Source: Bradyrhizobium elkanii USDA 76 (GTDB taxonomy: Bacteria; Pseudomonadota; Alphaproteobacteria; Rhizobiales; Xanthobacteraceae). Taken from it: a stretch of DNA of 64,000 bases. Each line of letters starts with the position of its first letter. Positions within the stretch are counted from its first letter, which is position 1. Shown in pieces: positions 1 through 9,076 of the stretch. Position numbers and translations under genes: made by a program. The DNA lies in the NCBI RefSeq assembly GCF_023278185.1, contig NZ_CP066357.1, positions 248,001 to 312,000 on the forward strand, written 5' to 3'. Under the pieces are notes generated by a model that searched no databases, was not told the DNA's origin, and saw nothing but the letters and a program-made list of their open reading frames with translations.

Positions 1-74
1 AACCCCTCCCCCGACTGGTATTGACGCAGAAGCTTTTGATCCAGGTTCATTGCTGATTCCAAATCGCTATCGAG

Positions 75-1298
75 TCATGCCACGCTCGGCGCGATCGAAC
101 TGTCGCGGAAGACCGAAGATCGACCAATCAGGCAAAGAATGGACGAGACCAGCAGGCAGGTAGCGGCGACAACAAACCATGGCAGGTAGTTGCCGGCCCG
201 ATCATAGAGCATCCCGGCCAGGATCGGCCCACCGCCGCCACCGACCGACACCGCGAGATAAATGCCGCCAAACAGCGTGCTGAAGTGAGCTGGCGGGAAG
301 CGTCTTCCGACCAGGAAAAGAGCGAGATCAAACTCCGAGCCAATGGTGAAACCCATGGCCAGCGTTCCCGGCACGATCAGCTCCGAGTTGCCCGACGCCA
401 ACATGAGCACACCGCAGGCAGACAACAGAAAAATCGCGGCCGCAAGCAGGTTGGTTTCGATGATATCCAGCAGGAATCCTGTAATCAGTCGCCCCGCGAT
501 AACAGCAAAGCCTATCAAACCCGCTAGTCCCGCAGCGGCTGCAGCCGGAGTACCGCGGTCAGTCAGCATCGGGACGAAATGGACGATCGTGCCGAAGATT
601 CCCGTCGATGCCAGCAGGAAGATGATGGCGAGCAGCAGAAAGCGTCGATCGGCGTACAGACCCCAGTTCTGCCGTGCCGCGCCGGGCTTGGATCTTTCGT
701 GCCCAGCCTGGCTCTTCAACAGCAGCGCGATGATCGGAATCATGCCGAAAGTCAGTATAGCCAGCCCGATATAGGCTCCCCTCCATCCGTAAGCGTCGAG
801 TAACCGCCCGACCAGCGATGGAAACGTCAGAGCAGCGAGGCCAGGCCCGCAATACACGATCCCGTAGACAAGCCCCAAGCGTCGCGGAAAATTGCCGACG
901 ATCATGCGGCCGTAAGAGACGGGAGTCGTCGCGCTACCAAGAACAGCCAGAACGAACGTGAGAAGAAGGAAGCTGACGAGCCCGCCGGTTACCAGACCCA
1001 ATAAAAGGAACGAAAGCGCTAACGCGCCTCCCGACAAGAGCGCCATTCGAAATGCACCGAACCTGTCCACCAACCGCCCCGCAAAGGGACTAGCCACACC
1101 GATGGTCAGTATTCCGATCAGTGGACCGAGAGACGCCATCCCGCGCGTCCAGCCGTACTCGGCGGCAAGCGGCTTCAAGAACAGGCCCGAAGTATAGAAT
1201 TAGATCGATGAGACGCTCATCATCATGCCGAGCAGGCAACCCACAATCAGATTCCGGCCCCGCCAAAGCTCGCGTCGCGAGCTGATTTCGCCGTCCAT
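75..1298 (-). pseudogene. MFS transporter with premature stop
   Basis: Encodes a 12-helix-type major facilitator protein of the inner membrane; substrate unknown. An ATG at 1298 with a strong ribosome site (GGGAGGAAAAGG) starts a reading frame that reaches an in-frame TAA at 1202-1200 after 32 codons (…MMMSVSSI-stop-FYTSGLFLKPLAAEYGWTRG…). The frame then runs uninterrupted to 75 with typical MFS features: a GRLVDRFG loop, repeated Gly/Ala-rich membrane segments and a second-half repeat. Restart at TTG (1178) would give 367 residues but would lack the first helix. I read it as a nonsense-mutated gene; a sequencing error is the alternative. The lost codon probably encoded a residue of helix 1. 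Confidence 0.8.
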
Positions 1299-1388
1299 CC
1301 TTTTCCTCCCAATAGGCCCGTAGCAGGCTTTTATAGTTATTACACGTATCGTTTCGAAAATACTTATGTCAAGAGAAGCCCTCCGCGC

Positions 1389-2180
1389 GGCATCGTCAAC
1401 TTAATCGACCGCCGAGCCGAAGGAGGCGATTCTCAAAGGTTCGAGATTCGGCGATAGCGCTCGTCGTGGAGATGTCGCGCCAAGTCGCAAAGGCTCGCTC
1501 GCGCGAAGCACGACGGAAGTCGGCGGTGACAGCTCCGGGATAGGGGATGTGGAAAAGGTTCGCGACCTGATCGTGAACTGACAGAAACTGTTGAGCCTGA
1601 CGGGACGATTTGAAACGCTTCATGATCCGCTCGCGTCGCCGCGTCGGCTGATGAGAATTCTCGGCCCGATTGTTGAGAGCTTTGTGCTGGCGATGTTCGA
1701 CGTGAAAGCCCATCTTCGCCCTCGCAGCGCCGTACGAACGGAGCTTGTCCGTGATTATCACGCGCGGCGGCGTGCCGGCGGATTTCAAGAGCTTCTTCAT
1801 GAGCCGCTGGGCAGCGCGCGAGTCTCTTCGGCGCTGGATCAAGACGTCGAGAACGAAGCCATTCTGGTCGACAGCGCGCCAGAGCCAATGTTGTTCGCCC
1901 GCGATCAAGATAACGACTTCGTCCAGATGCCATTTGTCACCGCGAGCGGGTGCGCGCTGGCGGATCCGATCGGAGAACGGCTTGCCGAATTTCCGTCCCC
2001 ACTGGCGCACGGTTTCATAGGTCACGCCAATGCCACGCGCCGCCAGCATTTCCTCGACCATGCGCAAGCTTAAGGGAAACCGGAAATACAACCAAACGGC
2101 ATAGCTGATCACTTCCGGCGGGAAGCGATGGCGGCGATAAAGAGGGTCCTTGGCAGTCCGCATGCCGCTCGTCTACCCCG
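1389..2180 (-). mobile_element. IS6-family element, copy 1, one end missing
   Basis: The right inverted repeat GGCATCGTCAACTTAA is present at 1389-1404. The other end, GGTACCGTCAAGTTAA in the copies at 17624 and 23177, is absent: similarity to those copies stops about 2180, shortly upstream of the transposase start. The copy is therefore truncated and probably cannot transpose by itself. The 2181-2397 stretch beyond it holds no recognisable gene. Confidence 0.85.
1396..2163 (-). CDS. IS6-family transposase
   Basis: 255-residue DDE transposase of the IS6/IS26 type, which forms cointegrates by replicative transposition. The DDE residues are visible in HLDEV, ITDKL and the E of PTRRRERIM. An N-terminal helix-turn-helix-like stretch ([20 protein letters not shown]) precedes the catalytic core. 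It is nearly identical to the intact copy at 17674 (differences include VVILIAG for VVISIAG). The reading frame is complete although the element has lost its upstream end, so the protein could still act in trans on the other copies. Confidence 0.93.
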   Translation of the reverse strand: MRTAKDPLYRRHRFPPEVISYAVWLYFRFPLSLRMVEEMLAARGIGVTYETVRQWGRKFGKPFSDRIRQRAPARGDKWHLDEVVILIAGEQHWLWRAVDQNGFVLDVLIQRRRDSRAAQRLMKKLLKSAGTPPRVIITDKLRSYGAARAKMGFHVEHRQHKALNNRAENSHQPTRRRERIMKRFKSSRQAQQFLSVHDQVANLFHIPYPGAVTADFRRASRERAFATWRDISTTSAIAESRTFENRLLRLGGRLS

Positions 2181-2397
2181 CTTCACGGCCACCTTGGCAC
2201 TATTTGTCGGCGCACGAGACTCGTATCCGCAACCGGTTCGCTATACGCGGTGGGATCAGGGGCAGGGCGGTCTTGTTTGAAATTCGATTGCGTTCGTTGC
2301 GCTCTGGTTGGGGTGTTTCTGGCGTGAAACTGGCGCGGTGATTCCTCATCTCTCCGTCCTCCGCACCAGCGCCAGTGGCTCCCGTAAAGAATGGTCG

Positions 2398-3204
2398 CTA
2401 GGTGTCTTGAACTTCGTTGACGGATCGATCCATTCCGAGAAACGACCGAAACCTCTCAGTTTGAGGATTGGCCATGATGTCGTGCGGCGCGCCGTGCTCC
2501 ATGATCACGCCGCCGTCCATGAAAATAACGCGATCGGCAACCTCCCGGGCGAAGCCCATCTCATGCGTGACGACGATCATCGTCATGCCCTCGTTGGCCA
2601 GTTCCCGCATGACGCGGAGCACTTCGCCGACGAGCTCGGGGTCGAGGGCCGACGTCGCTTCGTCAAAGAGCATGACAGCGGGTCGCATCGCGAGCGCGCG
2701 GGCGATTGCCACGCGCTGCTGCTGGCCGCCGGAGAGGCGGGCGGGATATTGGTCGGCCTTGTCGGTCAAGCCGACCTTCTCTAGCAACTCCAGCGCGTGC
2801 TTCCTCGCCTCAGTCCTGTCTCGGTGCTGGACCGACACGGGCCCCATCATGACGTTCTGAAGGACGGTCCGATGCGGGAACAGATTGAAGCTTTGAAAGA
2901 CCATTCCGACATGCTCACGGTTCTTCGCAACTACCTTCTCATCGAGCATGCGGCGACGGCCTGCGCTGTCGCTCTGATAGCCGACCGGTGCCCCATTGAC
3001 CGTGATTGTGCCGTCCTCGAATGTCTCAAGGAAGTTGACGCAGCGCAGCATCGTGGACTTGCCTGATCCGCTCGGGCCCAGAACGACAACGACTTCACCG
3101 CGCCGGACATCGAAAGAAACCCCGTTCAGGACACGATGCGCCCCGAAGGATTTCACGAGGCCATTCACTGATACGATAATGGGCGATCCGGCGGAGATGG
3201 TCAT
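2398..3204 (-). CDS. Polar amino-acid ABC transporter, ATP-binding subunit
   Basis: ATPase of a GlnQ/HisP-type importer on the cytoplasmic face. It shows Walker [10 protein letters not shown], the Q-loop [10 protein letters not shown], the signature [15 protein letters not shown], Walker [15 protein letters not shown] and the H-loop VVTHEM. I place the start at the ATG at 3204 (MTISAGSP…), which follows the upstream permease stop by 8 bases and has GAGGGTG overlapping that stop; an upstream in-frame start at 3243 would overlap the permease. Last gene of the leftward transporter operon (binding protein, two permeases, ATPase). The ligand cannot be read from the sequence, but all four subunits are intact. 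Confidence 0.93.
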   Translation of the reverse strand: MTISAGSPIIVSVNGLVKSFGAHRVLNGVSFDVRRGEVVVVLGPSGSGKSTMLRCVNFLETFEDGTITVNGAPVGYQSDSAGRRRMLDEKVVAKNREHVGMVFQSFNLFPHRTVLQNVMMGPVSVQHRDRTEARKHALELLEKVGLTDKADQYPARLSGGQQQRVAIARALAMRPAVMLFDEATSALDPELVGEVLRVMRELANEGMTMIVVTHEMGFAREVADRVIFMDGGVIMEHGAPHDIMANPQTERFRSFLGMDRSVNEVQDT

Positions 3205-3212
3205 GGGCACCC

Positions 3213-3863
3213 TCAGTGATCGAAGGAGAGTTTCCGCTCGCAATAGTTCGCGAGCAGCGAAATGGGGTAGCAGATCAAAAAGTAGATCAGCATGACACCC
3301 AGGAAGATTTGGAAAGCCGCGAGTGTTCTCTCCACGACCTCGCGAGCAGCAAAGGAGAGTTCCCAGGCTCCGACGACCGAGGCGTAAGAGGTCTGCTTGA
3401 TCGCCATAAGCGAGATGTTGAGGATCGGCGCAATCGAGAGACGGGCTGCCTGAGGGAGGACGACCTCACGGAGCATCGTCAGCGGCCGCATGCCAAGGCT
3501 CTTAGCTGCTGCGATCTGGCCGGTCGGCACGGCTGCGATGGCGCCGCGCACTGCCTCGGTGACGAAGGCGCCGACATAGAAGACCATCGATATCATGACT
3601 GCGGCGTAGGCGCTGAGACGGATTCCAAATGCCGGGAAAGTGTAGAAGCCGAGAAACATCACGACCAATACCGGAATGCCCCGAAACACGAAGACGTAAG
3701 CCGTGACGAGGGACCGAAGGATCGGTCCACCTCCGCTCGAGATCGTTCCGACGACCGCGCCAAGAAGCGTGCCGGCTATGACGACGACGAAGGCGAGCCA
3801 TAGCGTGACAAGCGCACCCTGCAACAGGTAGGGCAGGTTTGCGATAAGGACGGATATGCTCAT
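3213..3863 (-). CDS. Amino-acid ABC transporter permease
   Basis: 216-residue HisM/HisQ-family membrane subunit. It has an N-terminal helix ([20 protein letters not shown]), further helices, and the EAA-type cytoplasmic loop that contacts the ATPase ([18 protein letters not shown]). Its start overlaps the end of the upstream permease by four bases (ATGA), so the two are translationally coupled and probably form a heterodimer. The charged C-terminal end (YCERKL) is usual for this family. Confidence 0.92.
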   Translation of the reverse strand: MSISVLIANLPYLLQGALVTLWLAFVVVIAGTLLGAVVGTISSGGGPILRSLVTAYVFVFRGIPVLVVMFLGFYTFPAFGIRLSAYAAVMISMVFYVGAFVTEAVRGAIAAVPTGQIAAAKSLGMRPLTMLREVVLPQAARLSIAPILNISLMAIKQTSYASVVGAWELSFAAREVVERTLAAFQIFLGVMLIYFLICYPISLLANYCERKLSFDH

Positions 3864-4528
3864 CCGAGCCTCCGCGAGAAGCGCATCTCGCTGACTCGAA
3901 ACCCGGCGCCGATGACGGAAGTCAGGATTAGATAGAGCGCCGCAACGAGGATGAAGACCTCAAAGGACGCTCCTGATCTTTCGATGATGACCTTGCCGGA
4001 CAGTGTCAGGTCAAGCACACCGATCGCCGATACGAGAGACGTGTCCTTCACAAGGACGATCAGTTGGTTCGAGACGGGTGCCATGACCTTGATAGCGGCC
4101 TGTGGAAGAACGATCTGGCGAAAAATCGCCCAGCGGCGCATGCCGATCGCCTGTCCCGCCTCCCACTGCTTGGCGCCCACGGCCGCGATGCCGCTGCGCA
4201 AGAGCTCAGACAAAAAGGCTGCGTGCTGAAGCGCGACGGCGAGGACACCGCAGGTGATCTCACCCCAGAAGATTCCCACGAGTGGCAGGCCGAAGAAGAG
4301 GAGGTACATCTGGACGAGGAGCGGTGTATTCCTCATCACCTCGACATAGGCTCGTACAAGAGCGCTGGGTAGCCGCCAGCCGGCAACGCGCGGCACAGTG
4401 AGAAGCACGCCGATTGCGAGAGCCGTCGGCGCCGCGAGCGCCGCGACAGCGATGGTAACGAGCATCCCGTTCCAGAGTTGCGGAAGGTAGCGGACGGCGA
4501 AGTTGCCAAACTGTGACCAATCCATCAC
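3860..4528 (-). CDS. Amino-acid ABC transporter permease
   Basis: 222-residue partner permease of the same importer. The helices and the EAA loop (SGIAAVGAKQWEAGQAIGMRR) match the polar amino-acid permease family. It starts about 20 bases after the binding-protein gene and overlaps the next permease by four bases. The order binding protein, permease, permease, ATPase is the usual one for glutamine/histidine-type systems. Confidence 0.92.
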   Translation of the reverse strand: MMDWSQFGNFAVRYLPQLWNGMLVTIAVAALAAPTALAIGVLLTVPRVAGWRLPSALVRAYVEVMRNTPLLVQMYLLFFGLPLVGIFWGEITCGVLAVALQHAAFLSELLRSGIAAVGAKQWEAGQAIGMRRWAIFRQIVLPQAAIKVMAPVSNQLIVLVKDTSLVSAIGVLDLTLSGKVIIERSGASFEVFILVAALYLILTSVIGAGFRVSEMRFSRRLG

Positions 4529-4549
4529 CCGCCCTCTCTGCGCAGTCGA

Positions 4550-5392
4550 TCAGTTATTGTTGAGATACCACTTCGCATTCTTCGGCTTTTCGCCGAACCA
4601 CTTCTCGTAGATCGCGCTGTACTCGGCGAAGAGATACCCGCCGGTCATCTCGGACACGACGAGATCGAGGTATTGCCAGAGCCGGAAGTCGCCCGGCTTC
4701 ATGAAGATACCCGTGTTGACGACATCCGTCAGGCGAGTTTCCATCACGCGCATGTCCGGGTTGGACTTGACATACCATGCGGCTACGGGAGCATCGAGCT
4801 GAGCGGCCTGGGCTCGGCCAAGCTTCACAGAGTTGAATTGCGAGGCGATGCCGTCAAAGGTCTGGAGCTTGGCCTGCGGGAAGAGGCGCTTGGCGCGCTC
4901 CTCCTGGGTCGGCGTGGTCAGATTGGCGATGGTGACGTTCGGCTTGTTCAAATCGTCGAGCGTCTTGAAGGGCGCATCTTTGCGGACGATGAGGACGATG
5001 CCGCCATCGATATAGTTGCGGGTGAACGCGACCCGCTGCGCGCGGTCGGCGTAGATGGTTGTCGTCTGCGCGCCAAAGTCGATCGTGCCGTTCTGGGCAT
5101 TGGGCCAGCGCTGGGCTGCGCTCTGGCGAATGAACTCGACCTTGTTGGGATCACCGAAAGTCGCTTTGGCGATCAGCCGGGCAACATCGATGTCGAAGCC
5201 CACCAGCTCCCCCTTCTCGTCGACGAAGCCGAAAGGAGGTGACTCGCTCGACACGCCGACGACCAGCTTGCCCCGCGCCAGGATTTCATCCAGCCTGGAC
5301 TTCTCCTGAGCGTGGCTCGCCCCGGCCGCGAGCGCGAACCCGCAGAATGCCGCAACCAGATCGGTGACGAACCGCAGTCCATAGCTTCGCAT
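4550..5392 (-). CDS. Periplasmic amino-acid-binding protein
   Basis: Type II solute-binding protein (bacterial extracellular binding protein family 3) feeding the downstream permeases. A signal peptide begins MRSYGLRF and ends near ASHAQ; the mature protein starts around EKSRLDEILARGKLVVG. Family landmarks are VGVSSESPPFGFVDEKGELVGFDIDVA, written here in part, and an aromatic C-terminus. I chose the ATG at 5392 because GGAG lies seven bases upstream; an ATG at 5398 is too close to it, and longer starts add a non-signal extension. It is the first transporter gene behind the LysR gene. Confidence 0.92.
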   Translation of the reverse strand: MRSYGLRFVTDLVAAFCGFALAAGASHAQEKSRLDEILARGKLVVGVSSESPPFGFVDEKGELVGFDIDVARLIAKATFGDPNKVEFIRQSAAQRWPNAQNGTIDFGAQTTTIYADRAQRVAFTRNYIDGGIVLIVRKDAPFKTLDDLNKPNVTIANLTTPTQEERAKRLFPQAKLQTFDGIASQFNSVKLGRAQAAQLDAPVAAWYVKSNPDMRVMETRLTDVVNTGIFMKPGDFRLWQYLDLVVSEMTGGYLFAEYSAIYEKWFGEKPKNAKWYLNNN

Positions 5393-5521
5393 GTCCATGC
5401 TCCATTGGTTGTTGGAAAGATAGAAGTGTGGCCTTTGCTCAACGACTAGCGCTCGTCTTGCCGCGGCGAAAGAACACGGTTCCTGACGGAGCACGTTAGA
5501 AATAGTTACGCTGCCAACGTT

Positions 5522-6493
5522 TTAGAGGCGGCAATTGAGGGCCGCTCGCTCCAGGGCCGCCAATGCAGCGGCAACGATAGGGCGCCGGGATGTGCCCTTG
5601 GGAACGGCGCTGAATATGTGTCTGTGTAAGGCGGGCGCAATGGGAAGAACGCGAAAGTCGGGATCCTTGTCGAGGGGCTGCACCGCAAGACCGGGCAGGA
5701 CTGTTACGAATTGTCCGGTGCGTACCATCTCAAGGGTGGCAGAAATATTACGAGCGCTGCAGCCAATCTTCATTTCGAATCCGGCAGCCAAGCACGCGTT
5801 AGTCAAGTTCTGCTGATAGGCGACCGCCGTTTGGTTGATCGCCCACTTCTCGTTCGAGAGATCCTTGAGCTCTATGCTTGTCAAGTCGGCCTTCGCGAAG
5901 CGGTGGTCTGACGAAAGGATCGCACTCAAGGCGTCGACATAGAGGGGGTGGAATTCGAGGGCCTGTTGGTACGCACTTGCATCGGCATAATCGTCGACAA
6001 TTGCGATATCGACCTGCTTGGCGACGGTTGCCTTGAGGCCTTCGGTCGGCTCGAGTTCGACGAAGATTGCATCGATCAGGGGGTGTGTCTTGTGGAGATA
6101 GCCCAAGGCTCTTGGAACGATGCTGGTCGCGACACTCCCGAATGCGGCAAGTCGTAGTTCGCCCGCAGGAGGTCCGTCCTTCTCGTCGAGCTCGGCTTCG
6201 ATGCGCTCTGCCAGTTGCAGCAGCGGCGTGACGCGATCCAGGAGTTGCTGCCCTTTGGTTGTCAGGCGCAGCCCTCCTGCCGAACGCTCGAAAAGTACCG
6301 CTCCCGCCTCGCGTTCGAGCAGCGCCAACTGTTGCGACACGGCTGGCCGTGTCTGGCCGAGCGCTCGTGCCACCGCCGAGATCGTGCCGAGCTCGGAAAG
6401 CTCATGAAAGAGACGTAGTCGTGAAAGACTGAGGGCCAAACTGGCATATCTCCAAAGAACCCGAGAGTAAGAATTTCTTTCGCCTCGCGTCAA
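5522..6493 (-). CDS. LysR-family transcriptional regulator
   Basis: About 320 residues with an N-terminal winged helix-turn-helix (LFHELSELGTISAVARALGQ, then TRPAVSQQLALLEREAG) and a C-terminal inducer-binding domain of periplasmic-binding fold. It lies upstream of, and in the same direction as, the leftward transporter operon, and is divergent from the catabolic operon starting at 6631. It is therefore the likely regulator of both. The true start may be internal to the first 25 residues, since family members usually begin close to the SLSRLRLFHEL helix. Confidence 0.9.
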   Translation of the reverse strand: MTRGERNSYSRVLWRYASLALSLSRLRLFHELSELGTISAVARALGQTRPAVSQQLALLEREAGAVLFERSAGGLRLTTKGQQLLDRVTPLLQLAERIEAELDEKDGPPAGELRLAAFGSVATSIVPRALGYLHKTHPLIDAIFVELEPTEGLKATVAKQVDIAIVDDYADASAYQQALEFHPLYVDALSAILSSDHRFAKADLTSIELKDLSNEKWAINQTAVAYQQNLTNACLAAGFEMKIGCSARNISATLEMVRTGQFVTVLPGLAVQPLDKDPDFRVLPIAPALHRHIFSAVPKGTSRRPIVAAALAALERAALNCRL

Positions 6494-6630
6494 TTGGACT
6501 GGTCTTCCGGGGCCGGTCGAACCGGCCCAAAACCGCCGGCATCACCCTTGTGATCGCGATCATCGCGAAGATGAGGCTGCGATCGCCGAGTTTTGACCGG
6601 CCTATCGGCCAATATCGCGAGGATTTATCG
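6494..6630. promoter_or_regulatory. Divergent control region with 19-bp palindrome
   Basis: The 137 bases between the LysR gene and the rightward operon must hold both promoters. They contain a perfect inverted repeat, GGGCCGGT-CGA-ACCGGCCC at 6510-6528. This could be an operator or an RNA hairpin in the LysR leader. I found no confident -35/-10 pair. A ribosome site GCGAGGAT at 6617-6624 serves the ATG at 6631. Confidence 0.45.
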
Positions 6631-7521
6631 ATGCCGACGATCGCCTTCTTGGGTGTTGGCCGCATGGGTTCACATATGGCGCGTCGGCTTGCCGAAGCCG
6701 GACATAAGGTGCGGGCCTTCGATCCCAACGCGCCGGCCGTCGCCAAGCTTGCCCCGGCTGGCGTGGAAGCTGCCGCAAGCCCCAAGGCCGCTGCCGCTGG
6801 AGCCGATTTTATTCTGGCGAGCCTCCCTTCTCCAGTGGCCCTGACGGCGGCCGTAACCGGTGAGGACGGGATCCTCGCCGCTGCGAAGAAGGGCGCGACT
6901 GTGGTCGATTTCAGTACGGTAGACCCCGAGACCACCAAGGCGGTCGCTGCAGTCTGCGACAAAGCTGGGATCAACTATCTCGATGCGCCCGTCAGCGGCG
7001 GCGTCGCCGGCGCAGAAAATGGCAAGCTCCTGATCATGATCGGGGGCGACCAGACCGTGCTGGATGCGACGCGCCCTGTGCTTGAGACGCTGGCTGGCAA
7101 GATCATTCATTGCGGCCCGGTCGGTTCCGGACAACTTATGAAGTTGAGCCACAACCTGTTGACCGCGATCAACACGGTAGCACTCGGCGAGGTGCTGGCA
7201 GCTAGCGTGAAGTCCGGCGCGAAGCTCGACGTGTTGCTCGAGGTTCTCGGCGGAGGTCTCGCCGGCAGCAAGATGCTGGATTGGCTTGGCAAGACGCTCT
7301 TTACGCAGGAGCGGCCAGCCTTCTTCGCGCTCGACCTGATGCACAAGGACATCTCGCTCGCACTCGACGAGTTCACGGCTTCACCGATGTATCTCGGGCA
7401 GCTCGTTCGCCAGATCTACAATACGGCCCGCGCGGATGGTCTGGGCGGAAAGGATTCCACTAGCGTCTCGGAGGTCTACGAGCGACTGCTCAAGGTCAAT
7501 CTCCGTCACCCCGCAGCATGA
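6631..7521 (+). CDS. NAD-dependent beta-hydroxyacid dehydrogenase (3-hydroxyisobutyrate dehydrogenase family)
   Basis: 296-residue cytoplasmic oxidoreductase. The N-terminal Rossmann motif is FLGVGRMGSHMA, the substrate-binding signature DAPVSGGVAGAENGKL, and the likely catalytic lysine lies in GSGQLMKLSHNLL. The start at 6631 is fixed by the GAGG site upstream and by the glycine motif at residue 7. The family oxidises 3-hydroxy acids such as 3-hydroxyisobutyrate or tartronate semialdehyde; the substrate here is not known. First gene of the rightward operon, and its stop overlaps the region just before the aldehyde dehydrogenase. The pairing with an aldehyde dehydrogenase suggests a hydroxyacid to semialdehyde to acid sequence. 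Confidence 0.92.
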   Translation: MPTIAFLGVGRMGSHMARRLAEAGHKVRAFDPNAPAVAKLAPAGVEAAASPKAAAAGADFILASLPSPVALTAAVTGEDGILAAAKKGATVVDFSTVDPETTKAVAAVCDKAGINYLDAPVSGGVAGAENGKLLIMIGGDQTVLDATRPVLETLAGKIIHCGPVGSGQLMKLSHNLLTAINTVALGEVLAASVKSGAKLDVLLEVLGGGLAGSKMLDWLGKTLFTQERPAFFALDLMHKDISLALDEFTASPMYLGQLVRQIYNTARADGLGGKDSTSVSEVYERLLKVNLRHPAA

Positions 7522-7544
7522 TTTCGAAGAACAGGAACGAACAA

Positions 7545-9050
7545 ATGAGAGCGCAACGCGCCACCACCAGCTACGATTCCGAACTGACGTTGCCGCGCTC
7601 CGGGCTGCTTGGCAACTTCATCGGAGGAAAGTGGATCAAGCCGGTCTCGGGCCGCACGATGGCAGTCGAGAATCCCTGCCGACGCGACACCATCGCCATG
7701 GTCGGGGCTGCGGACAAGCAAGACGTCGATGCCGCAGTCGCGGCGGCCAAGGCGGCCTTTCCGAACTGGCGCCGCATGGCGGCACGAGCCCGCGGTGCGT
7801 TATTGACTGAACTCGGCAATCGCGTATCGGCGCATGCCGAAGAGATCGCCAAGATCCTCGCGGCCGAAACGGGTAACGCGCTGCGCACGCAAAGCCGACC
7901 TGAGGTCGCGAGCACTGCCGAGGTCCTGCGCTACTACGGCGGCGTGGTATCCGAGCAGAAGGGCGAGACGTTGCCGCTCGGCCCGGGGATATTCAGCTAC
8001 ACTACGCGAGAGCCGCTTGGCGTCGTCGGCGCGATCATCCCCTGGAATTCGCCTCTCGTACTCGCGGCCGTGAAGATCGGCATGGCGCTCGGCACCGGTA
8101 ACACGCTGGTTCTGAAGCCTGCCGAGGACGCGCCGCTAGCGGTCATCAAGGTCGCGGAACTTGCAGCCGACATCTTCCCAGCCGGCGTCTTCAATGTCGT
8201 CACCGGAACGGGCATCGAGGCCGGTGCTCCGCTTTCGAACCATCCCGACGTGTCGAAGATCTCGTTCACAGGCTCGGTCGAGGTGGGAAAGCTCGTGGCG
8301 CATGCCGCCGCCGACCGCATTGCGAAGGTCACCCTTGAGCTCGGCGGCAAGAGTCCCTGCGTCGTCTATCCAGATGCGGCGACGCCCGAGCAACTCGATA
8401 CCTGCGCGACAAACGTCATCAATGCCATGCGCTTCGCGCGCCAAGGGCAGTCCTGCACGGCGGGCTCGCGGCTCTTCATCCACCGGGACGTGTTCGCGCC
8501 GGTGGTTGCAAAGGTTGTCGAGAAGCTGAAGGCCATGAAAGTCGGCGACGCGCTCGACGAGGCCTCTGACATCGGCGCGATCATCAACGCCGAACGCTAC
8601 GGAGAGGTTTGCGCTTTTATCCGCGAGGCCGTCGATCGTGGCGCGAAGGTGGAGATTGGCCAGGTCCCAGCTCCCGCCAACGACACCGACGGCTTCATGC
8701 CGGGCCCCGTCGTGCTGACGGGCGTCGACAATAGCTGGCGGGTTGTGCGCGAGGAGGTCTTCGGGCCTGTCCTGGTTGCGATCCCCTGGACGAACGAAGA
8801 CGAGATGATCGGCTGGGCGAACGACACCCATTACGGTCTCGCCGCCTACATCTTCACGAACGACATCACCACCGCCCTGCGCGCAGCGGAGCGAATCGAT
8901 GCTGGCTGGCTCCAGATCAACCGTGCCGGCGGGCAGATCCCGGGCATGTCCTACGGCGGCGCCAAACAGAGCGGCATCGGCGCCGAATATTCCATCGAAG
9001 GAGCCCTCGAGAGCTACACCTATCGCAAGAGCGTGACCGTCACGGTGTGA
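7545..9050 (+). CDS. NAD(P)-dependent aldehyde dehydrogenase
   Basis: 501-residue ALDH-superfamily enzyme oxidising an aldehyde to an acid or acyl product. The catalytic glutamate is in VTLELGGKSP and the nucleophilic cysteine in RQGQSCTAGSR. The cofactor loop FTGSVEVGK and the C-terminal motif (PGMSYGGAKQSGIG) are normal. The start at 7545 is preferred because AGGA lies about eight bases upstream; an in-frame ATG at 7518 overlaps the previous stop. It probably handles the semialdehyde produced by the preceding dehydrogenase; this is inferred from gene order. Confidence 0.93.
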   Translation: MRAQRATTSYDSELTLPRSGLLGNFIGGKWIKPVSGRTMAVENPCRRDTIAMVGAADKQDVDAAVAAAKAAFPNWRRMAARARGALLTELGNRVSAHAEEIAKILAAETGNALRTQSRPEVASTAEVLRYYGGVVSEQKGETLPLGPGIFSYTTREPLGVVGAIIPWNSPLVLAAVKIGMALGTGNTLVLKPAEDAPLAVIKVAELAADIFPAGVFNVVTGTGIEAGAPLSNHPDVSKISFTGSVEVGKLVAHAAADRIAKVTLELGGKSPCVVYPDAATPEQLDTCATNVINAMRFARQGQSCTAGSRLFIHRDVFAPVVAKVVEKLKAMKVGDALDEASDIGAIINAERYGEVCAFIREAVDRGAKVEIGQVPAPANDTDGFMPGPVVLTGVDNSWRVVREEVFGPVLVAIPWTNEDEMIGWANDTHYGLAAYIFTNDITTALRAAERIDAGWLQINRAGGQIPGMSYGGAKQSGIGAEYSIEGALESYTYRKSVTVTV

Positions 9051-9076
9051 GCCGACAGACAGGCCAAGAGGTCTCC

